DNA from: Dyadobacter flavalbus
GTDB lineage: Bacteria > Bacteroidota > Bacteroidia > Cytophagales > Spirosomataceae
DNA: 64,000 bases
Reading direction: 5' to 3'
Assembly (NCBI RefSeq): GCF_006149045.1
Contig: NZ_VBSN01000073.1
Coordinates: forward strand, 186,001 to 250,000
In this document: positions 1-8,660 of the stretch, in pieces
Layout of the letters: each line of letters starts with the position of its first letter
Position numbering within the stretch: the first letter of the stretch is position 1
The notes under the pieces: generated by a model
The model's input: only the letters and a program-made list of their open reading frames with translations
What the model was told of the DNA's origin: nothing
The model's database searches: none
Translations under genes and position numbers: made by a program

Positions 1-820
1 TTTCGTCCAGAACCATTCCGGCCCAGCAATTGGCGCCGCCCAGTTTTTTGTAAGAATCTTTTGACCAGGTTTCATACCCGTATTCGCCGGGAAGCGGAAT
101 GGTGCGGAAAATCCAGGCGAGCTTGCCCGTACGAACATCGAAAGCACGGATATGGCCGGGCAATGCGTCGCCGCCTTCAGAAACCGACGAACCAGTAATC
201 AGCAGATTTTTATAAATAACACCGGGCGTCGTGTTGCGGATGTTGAAATTGTTCAGGTCGTAACCGTACGTTTCCTTGTCGCCAAGCCCTTCATGAAAAT
301 CGACTTCGCCGTTTTTTCCAAAACTTTCAACCCGTTTTCCGGTCGCAGCATGGATTGCAAAAAGGGAAGAACCGGCGGTATAAAGAATTCTTTTATCTTT
401 TCCCTCAGACCAGTAAACAACGCCGCGCACCGGATGAAACCTCGGCCTTTTGCCTTCAAACGGATCAAATTTCCATAGTTCTTTTCCGGTTGCTGCTTCA
501 ATGGCAAATACTTTCAACTTCGGCGTGGTGCCGTACAGAATGCCGTCGATAATAATGGGCTGACATTGCATGTCCATGCCTCTTTCATCGGTATTTTTGT
601 TTTCACCGGTATCGTAAGTCCAGGCGAGTTTCAGGTTTTTAACATTTTCTTTATTGATCTGTTTCAAAGGCGAATACCGGTTGCCGGCATTGTTGCCGCC
701 GTATACCGGCCAGTCCTGATCCGGCTCCGGAAGTGCTTGCTTCCTGTTTGCGAAAGTCCATGCGCAGATCAGGAAAAGTAACGACAGATAAAAGATATTT
801 TTCAAGGGTTTAGAAATCAT
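1..820 (-). CDS. PQQ-dependent aldose (glucose-type) dehydrogenase, N-terminal part
   Basis: The gene runs off the left edge, so only about 273 N-terminal residues are visible. I chose the ATG at 820 because it is followed by a hydrophobic signal segment (KNIFYLSLLFLICAWTFA) and then DWPVYGGNNAGNRYSPLKQI, the opening of quinoprotein beta-propeller dehydrogenases. Further propeller repeats read AIEAATGKELWKF, AIHAATGKRVESF and AFDVRTGKLAWIF, with NTTPGV and WAGMVLDE in between, as in membrane or periplasmic PQQ glucose dehydrogenases. Enzymes of this family oxidise aldoses to aldonolactones in the periplasm. The gene lies downstream of a SusC/SusD pair and of three sugar-acid dehydratase-like genes, so a role in making or using aldonates fits. 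The substrate and the catalytic C-terminal part cannot be seen. Confidence 0.82.
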   Translation of the reverse strand, partial: MISKPLKNIFYLSLLFLICAWTFANRKQALPEPDQDWPVYGGNNAGNRYSPLKQINKENVKNLKLAWTYDTGENKNTDERGMDMQCQPIIIDGILYGTTPKLKVFAIEAATGKELWKFDPFEGKRPRFHPVRGVVYWSEGKDKRILYTAGSSLFAIHAATGKRVESFGKNGEVDFHEGLGDKETYGYDLNNFNIRNTTPGVIYKNLLITGSSVSEGGDALPGHIRAFDVRTGKLAWIFRTIPLPGEYGYETWSKDSYKKLGGANCWAGMVLDE

Positions 821-903
821 ATTTAAAGTAAATGGATCTTGCTGATGAAAATAAAATCCTTACCTATCCGGAAAGTGAAAAACCTTATTATGATAAAATG
901 CAA

Positions 904-944
904 CGTTCCGGGCATTTCATGTCTGGCATAAAACGTCCGGAACG
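904..944 (-). terminator. possible terminator after susD1
   Basis: Arms CGTTCCGG (904-911) and CCGGAACG (937-944) can pair just past the susD1 stop on the minus strand, with a smaller inner hairpin and a short T-rich stretch after them. It is weak because the loop is long and the T run is only four bases. Confidence 0.3.
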
Positions 945-952
945 CAGGCTTA

Positions 953-2431
953 TCAATTCAGATTCGGGTTCAGGGATGTGTCGGAATAAGGCAGCGGAAA
1001 CCAGTAATTGGCTTTGGTAATGGCGCGTATCGGCTGAAGATCGTCCGGACTTTTGTTGGCGTTGGCTTCTTCCACTTTTTCCAGACGGACCAGATCAAAC
1101 CAGCGCGTTCTTTCGCAGGCAAATTCCCACGCACGTTCCTGCACTACTTCATCGGCAAATTTGGCAGCAGTAAGCCCGTCGGCGGCAGACAACGGCTTGG
1201 TTCCGGCAGCGCGGCCTCTGAGCCGGACCTGGTTCAGCGCATCGTACGCAGCCTGATCCGGACCGCCGGTACCGCGGGCTTTGGCTTCGGCATAAATGGT
1301 CAGCACATGTGCATAGCGCATCATTACAGACGGCAGTGAAGCCTGATACGTGGAAATATCGCCTTTGATATACCATTTTTTATAATAAGGATGCTTTGTC
1401 AGACTTTTTTGCCAAGGAATTTTAGTCCCTGAAAGTCCGAATTCGGTGCGGAACGTCGCATCTTTTCTTGGGCCTTCGGGAAAACTGTTGAAGAAATTCA
1501 GCTCGGCATACATATCGTCCCAGCCGCCTTCTTCTCCCGGCATGGTCGTCAAGCCATACGTGGAGTTGCCGGAATCACCGCTTGTAAAACCGTTGATCTG
1601 GAACACAGCCTCGGCTGTTCCCGTTGAAGCCGGATCATTTTCAAAAACGGCAGCAAATGTCGGAAGCAGCTGAAATCCGTACGCAGCTTTGTTATCGATG
1701 ACTTCTTTGGCTTTTGCAGCTGCAAGATCATATTTGTCCGTTTGTTTCAGCGGCCATCCGGCCATCGTCAGGTATACATCGGCAAGATATGCTTTTGCAG
1801 AACCTTTGTTCGGACGTCCTGGATCGCGTTTGGTATTCGGAAGATTGGTTTCGGCCACTTTCAGATCGGAGACAATCAATTCATAAACCTGCTCGGGCGT
1901 AGACTTTCCGATGCTTAATAAATCGGCAGAATATTCACCTGCGAGCACCAATGGGATATTGCCCCAGAAACGCGTAAGCCAGTAATAAGAAAATGCACGT
2001 ATAAAATGCGCTTCTCCGACTATAATATCAATGGCCGCTTTGTCACCGACTGTTTTTTCATAATTGTTGATCACGTTATTTGCGCCCTGAATGGCCTTGT
2101 AGCAGCCGTTGTAAACCGCATTGGAACGCTGGTTTGTCGTAGAAACATTGAACTGGTCAAACTCGCGCCAGTCGGCCTTGTTGCTCGCGGGATGTGTCGT
2201 CACATCATCGCTGCCCAGCGTGGCGGCATTGGCGGAAGGATGTATGAATCCTCTCGACCATTGCGAAGCAAGTCCTTTGTAAGCACCCGTCAGCGCGGAT
2301 TCAAGTCCGTCCTGTGTGGATAAAACATTATTTCCGTACAGCAGTCCGGTGGTATCTTCTTCCAGATAATCTTTGCAGCTCGCCCCGGAAAGCAGCAATG
2401 CGGCAAGCAGGAATGTGTTTAGTTTTTTCAT
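953..2431 (-). CDS. SusD/RagB-family outer-membrane lipoprotein (SusD1)
   Basis: The 492-residue protein is a surface glycan-binding partner of a SusC transporter. It begins with a type II signal ending LLLSGASC, so Cys19 is the likely lipidated residue. It continues with KDYLEEDTTG and with the tetratricopeptide-like helical part typical of SusD (for example IVGEAHFIRAFSYYWLTRFW and YLADVYLTMAGW). The C-terminus shows the family signature WEFACERTRWFDLVRLEK and ends in SLNPNLN. It follows SusC1 on the same strand after a 200-bp gap filled with short repeats, an unusually wide gap for a SusC/SusD pair. The ligand cannot be read from sequence; neighbouring dehydratases point to sugar acids or their oligomers. 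Confidence 0.93.
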   Translation of the reverse strand: MKKLNTFLLAALLLSGASCKDYLEEDTTGLLYGNNVLSTQDGLESALTGAYKGLASQWSRGFIHPSANAATLGSDDVTTHPASNKADWREFDQFNVSTTNQRSNAVYNGCYKAIQGANNVINNYEKTVGDKAAIDIIVGEAHFIRAFSYYWLTRFWGNIPLVLAGEYSADLLSIGKSTPEQVYELIVSDLKVAETNLPNTKRDPGRPNKGSAKAYLADVYLTMAGWPLKQTDKYDLAAAKAKEVIDNKAAYGFQLLPTFAAVFENDPASTGTAEAVFQINGFTSGDSGNSTYGLTTMPGEEGGWDDMYAELNFFNSFPEGPRKDATFRTEFGLSGTKIPWQKSLTKHPYYKKWYIKGDISTYQASLPSVMMRYAHVLTIYAEAKARGTGGPDQAAYDALNQVRLRGRAAGTKPLSAADGLTAAKFADEVVQERAWEFACERTRWFDLVRLEKVEEANANKSPDDLQPIRAITKANYWFPLPYSDTSLNPNLN

Positions 2432-2439
2432 TTTATGCT

Positions 2440-2642
2440 AAATGTGAAATGTCAGATGTGAAATATTGGTCATGAAGTTGTCATGGGTTGTCATGTTAGT
2501 TGGTTGTTTGTTGGGGACTGATCATGAAGTTGTCATGAAGTTGTCATGGATTGTCATGTTTTGTCAGATGATGGTTGGCTGTTTTTGCTGATTAATTGCT
2601 AAAAGCTAGAAGCTAATGGCTAACAGCTGATCACTAAAAGCT
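2440..2642. repeat. intergenic short-repeat cluster between susC1 and susD1
   Basis: Read on the minus strand, 2440-2570 holds at least five copies of ATGACAA(C/T), several spaced by about 11 bases as ATGACAACTTC. The stretch 2597-2642 holds a second family, AGCTAA/AGCTTTTAG-like units of about seven bases. The last unit overlaps the susC1 stop codon. Both families recur elsewhere in the window (43410-43590 and 44395-44505 for the first; 20402-20455 and 40660-40690 for the second). Confidence 0.75.
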
Positions 2643-5624
2643 TAAGTTGATCCCGAGCGTATAGACTTTTGCATTCGGGTATGAGCCCCGGTCGATGCCG
2701 ATGGCGGTGTCTGTTCCGGAGCCTACATTGCTGGATTCCGGGTCCGGACCGGAATATTTGGTAATGGTAAAAAGGTTTGTGGCACTTCCGAATATTCTGA
2801 TGGCTCCTTTGTCACGCAATAGCGCACTCGGAAGATTGTAGGAAAGGCTTACGTTCTTTAACCTTACGAAACTGCCGTTTTCAAGGAACCGGCTGGATTG
2901 GGTAAACGGCTGATAGGTTTTGGTAAATGCAGGAATATCCGAATCCTCGTTGCCCGGACGGTAATAATCCCGGATTTCAGTTAACAAAAATTGACGCGCT
3001 TCACCGGAACCGGACATGGCGCCGGCACGGGTATAATTCAGCTTGTCAACTCCGAAAACGCCGTTTACAAAAACATTCAGCGTAAAAGCACCGTAAGTAA
3101 AGGTGTTGTTCCAGCCGCCGGTCACTTTCGGGAAAGCGTGGCCGATTACCTTGAAATCATCTGTTGTAATGCTGTTGTCGCCGTTTACATCTTCGTAATG
3201 CGGATCGCCCGGCACACGGCCCTGCTTGGCTGCTTCGTCGGCCTCGTTCGGTTTGAATGTTCCGAGGTAATTCAACCCCCAGTAAGAACCGAGCGGCTGG
3301 CCGGGCATCAGCATGAATTCATTGGTGATGGACATGCCGCCGCCAGCTCCTGTTCCGGTGCCGATCCTTGGAAGCCCGCCGAGATCCAGCACGTTGTTTT
3401 TCAGCGTGGAAAAATTCAGATTCGTTTCCCAGCCGAACCTGCTGCCCTGAACAGGCGTTCCGCCGATGGAGAATTCAAATCCTTTGTTCTCGATTTCACC
3501 GATGTTGCGCGTTTGTGTCCCGCCGCCGGCATAATTCGGTATGGATACATTCAGCAAAAGGTCTTTGGTATTTTTATGAAAATAATCCGCTTCCAGCCGT
3601 AACCTTCCGTTCAGGAATTCCATTTCAATACCTACATCCGTTTGCCGTGTGGTTTCCCATTTCAGATCCATGTTTCCGGCGTTGCCCTGGATGACGCCGG
3701 CCGTAATGCTGTTGTTGTTGAAGGCCACATACGTTGTGTTATAGGAAGACAGCGTAGCGTATGGATTAATCGCCTGACTTCCCGTCGAACCCCAGCTTCC
3801 TCTGAGTTTCAGGTTGCTGAAAATATTCAGGTTCTTGATAAATTCCTCTTCCGACAAGCGCCATCCGATTGCCACGGAAGGAAAAACGCTGTACCGGTTT
3901 GAAGGGCTGAACTTGGACGATCCGTCTCTCCGGATGGCAGCGGTAAGCAGATATTTGTCTTTAAACGCATAATTGACGCGTCCCAAAAGCGACAGCAAAG
4001 TCCATTTCTGAAAACCCGATGCCACGGAAGCCGCCGAATTTCCGCCGATGTTGTCATAGCCAAGCTGCGGGAAACGCAGGCCGGTGGCATTGGCCGAGAA
4101 GTTTTTGTTGGTATACTGCTGTGTTTCCAGAACGGCCACCGCATTGATCGAATGGTTTCCAAGCGTTACATTGTAGTTCAGTGAATTGGTGTTCTGAAGC
4201 GTTACCTGATCCGAGGAATAGCGACCGGCATTCGGAACATTGTTTGCAATTCTCGGACCGTTAAAATAACTGTTCTGGCCATCGAGGTAATTAACCGCAT
4301 ACTGAAGATCAAGCGTCAGACCTTTGACCGGCAACTGGTAATTCAACCCTCCGATGGCATTGACATTGAATTTGGTGGCATCATTGGACCGGTCGTATAA
4401 ATTATCCAGCGGACTTCTTGAAACGGAACCGATCGGATCTGCAAATGTCGGAAAACCGTCAGCTCCGTAAGCCGGCGTGGTCGGCGCCCATTGCAAAGCT
4501 TCGATCAGTGCGCCGCCGCCGTCCGTGTTGTGGTTCAGCGAATGTGCTCCTGAAAGATTAAACCTTAAAGCCAGTTTGTTATTCACCTGCGTGTTCAGGT
4601 TTGTGCGGAAAACCAGACGTCTGAAATTGCTGTTTTCCACGATCCCTTTCTGGTTTACATAATTCCCGGAAACCAGAAAAGTCGTTTTTTCATTGCCGCC
4701 CGTAATGGTAATCTGCTGCTGCTGACCGCGCCCCGTGCGGTAAACAAGATCCTGCCAGTCGGTGCCGCCGTTTGTTTTATAATCCGCAATCTGCGCTTCG
4801 GTAAAGGGCGGCGTCGAGCCCGTTGCCAGAGCGCGTGCGTTTACGATTTCGGCAAATTCACCGGCAGGTAAAAGGTCAAACTTTTTAATGACACTGGAAA
4901 CGCTGCCCTGACCTTCATAAGTTACTTTGATTCCACGCGCCCCTTTTTTCGTTGTGATGATGACAACGCCGTTTGCACCGCGGCTGCCGTAAATGGAAGT
5001 GGACGCGGCATCTTTCAAAACCTGAATGGATGCAATGTCATTCGGGTTCAACAAGTTATAATCTGCTCCGATGTAGCCGTCGATAACATAAAGCGGATCA
5101 TTGTTTCCAAGAACCGAGTTTGCGCCGCGGATACGAATCCTGGAATCACCGCCCGGCGAGCCGTTGGACTGCGTAACCTGCACGCCCGTGGCACGTCCCT
5201 GTAAAACCTGATCCAGACGTGTAACCGGCTGCTGCGCAAATTCTTTGGTAGAAATAACAGACAATGCACCCGTGACATCCGTTTTGCGCTGCGTTCCGTA
5301 ACCTACAACTACCAGTTCGCTCAGACTTCTGGATTCCTGCGTCAGCTGAATATCAATAACACTGCGATTATTGATCGGAACAGTCTGACTTACATAACCG
5401 ATAAAGGAAAAAACCAGCGAACCGGATGCCGGCGCATTGATCACGAAATTTCCTTCCCCGTCCGTTGCCGTTCCCTGCGAAGAGCCACTCAGCAGCACGT
5501 TGACGCCGGGAAGCGCCGCATTGTCCTGATCCGTCACCTTTCCGGTTATCCTCCCATTCTGGGCATAGGAACAGCCGATCCCAAGAAAAAGGTTGAGCAA
5601 GATTAAAATAATAAATTTTCTCAT
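2634..5624 (-). CDS. SusC/RagA-family TonB-dependent outer-membrane transporter (SusC1)
   Basis: The 996-residue protein is a TonB-dependent importer that pairs with SusD1. After a Sec signal ending near GCSYA it has the CarboxypepD_reg-like domain (GRITGKVTDQDNAALPGVNV through FSFIGYVSQT, about residues 24-95). The SusC hallmark ELVVVGYGTQRKTDVTGA follows, then the plug with RIRIRGANSV, PLYVIDG and YGSRGANGVVIITTKKG. The rest is a 22-strand-type barrel ending LGINLSF. Its N-terminal domain resembles that of SusC2 in the same locus (shared LPGVN, SGSSQGT and RSVID), which suggests the two pairs are related duplicates. It lies 181 bp downstream of the galactonate-dehydratase-like gene on the same strand. 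Confidence 0.95.
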   Translation of the reverse strand: MRKFIILILLNLFLGIGCSYAQNGRITGKVTDQDNAALPGVNVLLSGSSQGTATDGEGNFVINAPASGSLVFSFIGYVSQTVPINNRSVIDIQLTQESRSLSELVVVGYGTQRKTDVTGALSVISTKEFAQQPVTRLDQVLQGRATGVQVTQSNGSPGGDSRIRIRGANSVLGNNDPLYVIDGYIGADYNLLNPNDIASIQVLKDAASTSIYGSRGANGVVIITTKKGARGIKVTYEGQGSVSSVIKKFDLLPAGEFAEIVNARALATGSTPPFTEAQIADYKTNGGTDWQDLVYRTGRGQQQQITITGGNEKTTFLVSGNYVNQKGIVENSNFRRLVFRTNLNTQVNNKLALRFNLSGAHSLNHNTDGGGALIEALQWAPTTPAYGADGFPTFADPIGSVSRSPLDNLYDRSNDATKFNVNAIGGLNYQLPVKGLTLDLQYAVNYLDGQNSYFNGPRIANNVPNAGRYSSDQVTLQNTNSLNYNVTLGNHSINAVAVLETQQYTNKNFSANATGLRFPQLGYDNIGGNSAASVASGFQKWTLLSLLGRVNYAFKDKYLLTAAIRRDGSSKFSPSNRYSVFPSVAIGWRLSEEEFIKNLNIFSNLKLRGSWGSTGSQAINPYATLSSYNTTYVAFNNNSITAGVIQGNAGNMDLKWETTRQTDVGIEMEFLNGRLRLEADYFHKNTKDLLLNVSIPNYAGGGTQTRNIGEIENKGFEFSIGGTPVQGSRFGWETNLNFSTLKNNVLDLGGLPRIGTGTGAGGGMSITNEFMLMPGQPLGSYWGLNYLGTFKPNEADEAAKQGRVPGDPHYEDVNGDNSITTDDFKVIGHAFPKVTGGWNNTFTYGAFTLNVFVNGVFGVDKLNYTRAGAMSGSGEARQFLLTEIRDYYRPGNEDSDIPAFTKTYQPFTQSSRFLENGSFVRLKNVSLSYNLPSALLRDKGAIRIFGSATNLFTITKYSGPDPESSNVGSGTDTAIGIDRGSYPNAKVYTLGINLSF

Positions 5625-5805
5625 TTTGGAATAAATATTAAGTTACATTTTTAGTGGAAAAATTACAATTTAAATTGATTTTAAAGCGCTGTTTTGGGTT
5701 ATGCCAAAGGGTTTATCCATGATGAAAAAGCAGGTGGAACAGGGCAATGCGGGTGCAAATGCCGGGAACAGGAACTATAACTAAATGCCGTAAATCTGTA
5801 CGCTG

Positions 5806-7050
5806 TTACCAGTCGACAACGGAGCCGTCCAGCGCATTGTAGGTTTCCGGATTTTTCCAGTCATGGCCGATCATTTCCTTCATTTTGTCTTCGTCGAGTT
5901 CAATGCCGAGTCCGGGTGTTTTCGGCACCATAACGGTTCCGTCTTTCTGAAGTTTAAAGGGATTTTTCAGATAACCTTCGCCCAATGAAACCTGCTCCTG
6001 AACCAGGAAATTGGGAACGCTTGCGGCGAGCTGCAGACCGGTCGCCAGTGAAATCGGGCCCATGGGATTATGCGGTGCGATGGGAACGTAATAGGCTTCG
6101 GCCATTCCGGCAATGATCCGGCCTTCGGTGATTCCGCCTGCATGGCAAAGGTCAGGCTGTACGATACTGGCAGCGCCTTTTTCAAGAATCTCACGGAAGC
6201 CCCATTTGGTAAAAATCCGTTCTCCGGTTGCAATCGGAATGTGCGTACCGCGGGCGATATCCACCATAGTATCCACGTTCTGCGCCTGACAAGGTTCTTC
6301 CACGAACATAGGCTGATATTGTTCCAGCTCTTTGATCAGAACTTTTGAAGTCTGCTGGGAAATGGCGCCGTGAAAATCAATGGCAATGTCCATTTCCGGA
6401 CCGCCGGCTTCGCGCAGGGAAGCAAAGTTGTCTGCAGCGTATTTGATAAAGGCGGGATTTTCAACGATGTTGGCCGGGTTCTTTTTGGCAACGCCTGTTT
6501 TAATAACAGTGTAACCCTCTGCTTTCCGCTTTTTCATATCCTCCGCATTGGCTGCACGCCCGTAAACCCGCACACGGTCACGCGTTGGCCCGCCGAAAAG
6601 CTCATGAACGGGAACACCCAGCAATTTGCCTTTGATATCCCATAAAGCCTGATCAATACCGCTCAGTGCACTCGTCAGAATGGGACCGCCGCGGTAAAAA
6701 GCATGCCGGTAAATGGCCTGCCAGTGATGCACAACCTGCCTCGGATCTTTGCCGATGAGGTATGGCTCCACTTCCTGAATGGCTGTTCTGATCGTGAGCG
6801 CCCGTCCTTCCAGCAGCGGCTCCCCCAGACCGAAGATGCCGGAATCGGTATGGATTTTCAGAAATATCCAGCGCGGTTTTACCAGAAATGTTTCCAGTCT
6901 GGTGATTTTCACACTTCCGTATTCACTGAACGGCAGCGGCACAGATGCATAGGAACTTTTGGGCAAAAGCATGGAACCCATCGCAGCAACGCCGAGTACG
7001 GCCTGAATCGCTTCCCTGCGCGACATACCGGTTTTTTCAGATTTTCTCAT
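5806..7050 (-). CDS. exported D-galactonate dehydratase-like enolase-superfamily enzyme
   Basis: This 414-residue member of the mandelate racemase/enolase superfamily resembles DgoD, which dehydrates D-galactonate to 2-keto-3-deoxygalactonate. Visible active-site elements are DFHG (D225, H227), FVEEP (E251/E252), ATGER (E277) and APHNPMGP (H327). QPDLCHAGGITE and the C-terminal PGLGIELDEDKM and VVDW also match the family. It is about 30 residues longer than cytoplasmic DgoD because of an N-terminal twin-arginine signal (MSRREAIQAVLGVAAMGSML). Export would place a normally cytoplasmic step in the periplasm. It lies 99 bp downstream of another superfamily member. The exact sugar acid is not proven by sequence. 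Confidence 0.85.
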   Translation of the reverse strand: MRKSEKTGMSRREAIQAVLGVAAMGSMLLPKSSYASVPLPFSEYGSVKITRLETFLVKPRWIFLKIHTDSGIFGLGEPLLEGRALTIRTAIQEVEPYLIGKDPRQVVHHWQAIYRHAFYRGGPILTSALSGIDQALWDIKGKLLGVPVHELFGGPTRDRVRVYGRAANAEDMKKRKAEGYTVIKTGVAKKNPANIVENPAFIKYAADNFASLREAGGPEMDIAIDFHGAISQQTSKVLIKELEQYQPMFVEEPCQAQNVDTMVDIARGTHIPIATGERIFTKWGFREILEKGAASIVQPDLCHAGGITEGRIIAGMAEAYYVPIAPHNPMGPISLATGLQLAASVPNFLVQEQVSLGEGYLKNPFKLQKDGTVMVPKTPGLGIELDEDKMKEMIGHDWKNPETYNALDGSVVDW

Positions 7051-7149
7051 TTATCTAAACATTAACATGGATTTGCTGTAATGCTGTTTTGATCTGTATT
7101 CGAACACACTTATTTACCAATGGCCGTGAAGCCCGGATAATCGTGTTGG

Positions 7150-8391
7150 TTACCAGTTGTGGATGGCTCCGTCCGGGCTTTTGAGAACAGGGTGCGGGAA
7201 CCTGGTCTTTTCTTTCACTTCCATGACAAACGTGGCTTTTTTCGGATCGAATTTTACGCCCAGCCCGGGGCTGGCGTTCAGATAAAGTTTTCCGTTTTTG
7301 AAGTTGATAAAATCTTCATTGAAGTACGGCGGGCGCTCCGGCTCGCCGCCGCCCAGTTCCATCAGGCAGCGTGCCGGGCTGCTGGAACCCAGAATATGCA
7401 CCAGCGCTGCCGTTGAAAGCGGCCCGGTAAAATGCGGGATCATGCCTACATAATGCGTTTCGCACATGGAAGCAAGTTTCTTGAATTCACCTATTCCGCC
7501 GGTGTTCGGTACGGTAAAGCGGGTATAATCAATAAGGCGGTTTTCGATCAGTTCATTCGTATCCCAGCGGTCGCCAAACTGCTCTCCGACTGCTATCGGC
7601 ACTTTGGTCATGGTTCTTATGGTTTTGTAAACACCGGGGTTTTCGGATCGGACGATGTCTTCCACAAAATAAGGTTCAAGCGGTTCAAGCGCCGTGCAGA
7701 TTTTCAGCCCGTCCGTCATGTCAAACCTGGTATGCAGATCTATCGCCCACTTTCCGCCGCCTCCGACAGCAGCATCGATTCTTTTACAAAACTCAATGGT
7801 TTTTTTTACGTTGTCATAGAAGTCAAACGGTTCTTCTCCGTTTCCGCCCGTCGGCCCTATGCGGTACGCTCTCAATCCTGCTTCAATGCAGTCTCTCGCC
7901 CTTTCTTCTTCGGTTTTGGCTTTGGAAGCGCGGAAGCCCGTGGCATAACACTCGACATAATCGCGGGTAGCGCCGCCGAGCAGTTCGTATACCGGAACAT
8001 TCAATGCCTTGCCTTTAATATCCCAAAGTGCCATTTCCAACGCTCCGAGCGCATGCAGTTTTTCTCTTCCGGGCGGGTAAAACATGCCGCGGTAAACATT
8101 CTGCCAGATGTGTTCAATGCGGAACGGATCTTCGCCGATCATCATCTGTGCACACTGCTCGATCATATCTTTGGAACCTCCTTCTCCGATTCCGATGATC
8201 CCGCCGTCCGTTTCTATTTCGACGATCCCGCGTGCCTGATTAAAAAGGGGTTTGTTGTAGCCGGGCGCAGCGTAATACCGTATTTTTGTAATTTTCATTT
8301 TGGAAGCCGCCTGCGCTTTTAATGATGGCAAGCCGGACAGTATCGCAGCCGTGCCGAGTGCTGCGGATTTTAGAAAGTTTCTTCTCTGCAT
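7150..8391 (-). CDS. exported mandelate racemase/enolase-superfamily sugar-acid dehydratase-like protein
   Basis: I place the start at 8391, where MQRRNFLKSAALGTAAIL forms a clear twin-arginine signal. A longer open frame to 8505 only reads through the palindromic repeat. The 413-residue product keeps the superfamily metal ligands and bases: DLHTR (D218, H220), FVEDI (E244), AVGEQFG (E270) and IPHFTGP (H320), plus ALWDIKGKALNVPVYELLGG. The usual KxK motif of racemases is replaced by AYRIGPTGG, which argues for a dehydratase rather than a racemase. It sits between the dgoD-like gene and the LacI gene. The substrate is unknown; a sugar acid such as galactonate or gluconate fits the neighbours. 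Confidence 0.8.
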   Translation of the reverse strand: MQRRNFLKSAALGTAAILSGLPSLKAQAASKMKITKIRYYAAPGYNKPLFNQARGIVEIETDGGIIGIGEGGSKDMIEQCAQMMIGEDPFRIEHIWQNVYRGMFYPPGREKLHALGALEMALWDIKGKALNVPVYELLGGATRDYVECYATGFRASKAKTEEERARDCIEAGLRAYRIGPTGGNGEEPFDFYDNVKKTIEFCKRIDAAVGGGGKWAIDLHTRFDMTDGLKICTALEPLEPYFVEDIVRSENPGVYKTIRTMTKVPIAVGEQFGDRWDTNELIENRLIDYTRFTVPNTGGIGEFKKLASMCETHYVGMIPHFTGPLSTAALVHILGSSSPARCLMELGGGEPERPPYFNEDFINFKNGKLYLNASPGLGVKFDPKKATFVMEVKEKTRFPHPVLKSPDGAIHNW

Positions 8392-8403
8392 GGTATTTGA
8401 TAT

Positions 8404-8660
8404 GAACAGGAGGCCCCGCCGGGGCCGTGGTTTATGTATAATTGCTACAAACAGGGGGCCCCTCCGGGGCCAGGCGGCTCCGGAGGAGCCTTCTGTTTGT
8501 AGCACGTTTTGATAATGATGGTTTTAGGCTCCGGAGGAGCCACCTTTTACCAATTTCAGGTGGCTCCTCCGGAGCCGTGATCTATGTATAATTGCTCTTT
8601 GCTATAAACAGGGAGCCCCTCCGGGGCCGGGCGGCTCCGGAGGAGCCTTCTGTTTGTGGA
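8404..8660. repeat. GC-rich palindromic repeat island (two composite units)
   Basis: Two copies of a composite element lie in a 150-bp tandem duplication; the shared lead ATGTATAATTGCT starts at 8434 and 8584. The cleaner copy, 8444-8503, has outer arms GCTACAAACAG and CTGTTTGTAGC enclosing two GC-rich hairpins (GGCCCCTCCGGGGCC and GGCTCCGGAGGAGCC). The second, about 8601-8659, has slightly decayed arms. Extra single hairpins lie at 8409-8426 and 8530-8577. The same vocabulary makes up the array at 26362-26911, so this is a dispersed REP- or MITE-like family. The right-hand copy forms the 3' end of the LacI reading frame. Confidence 0.85.
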
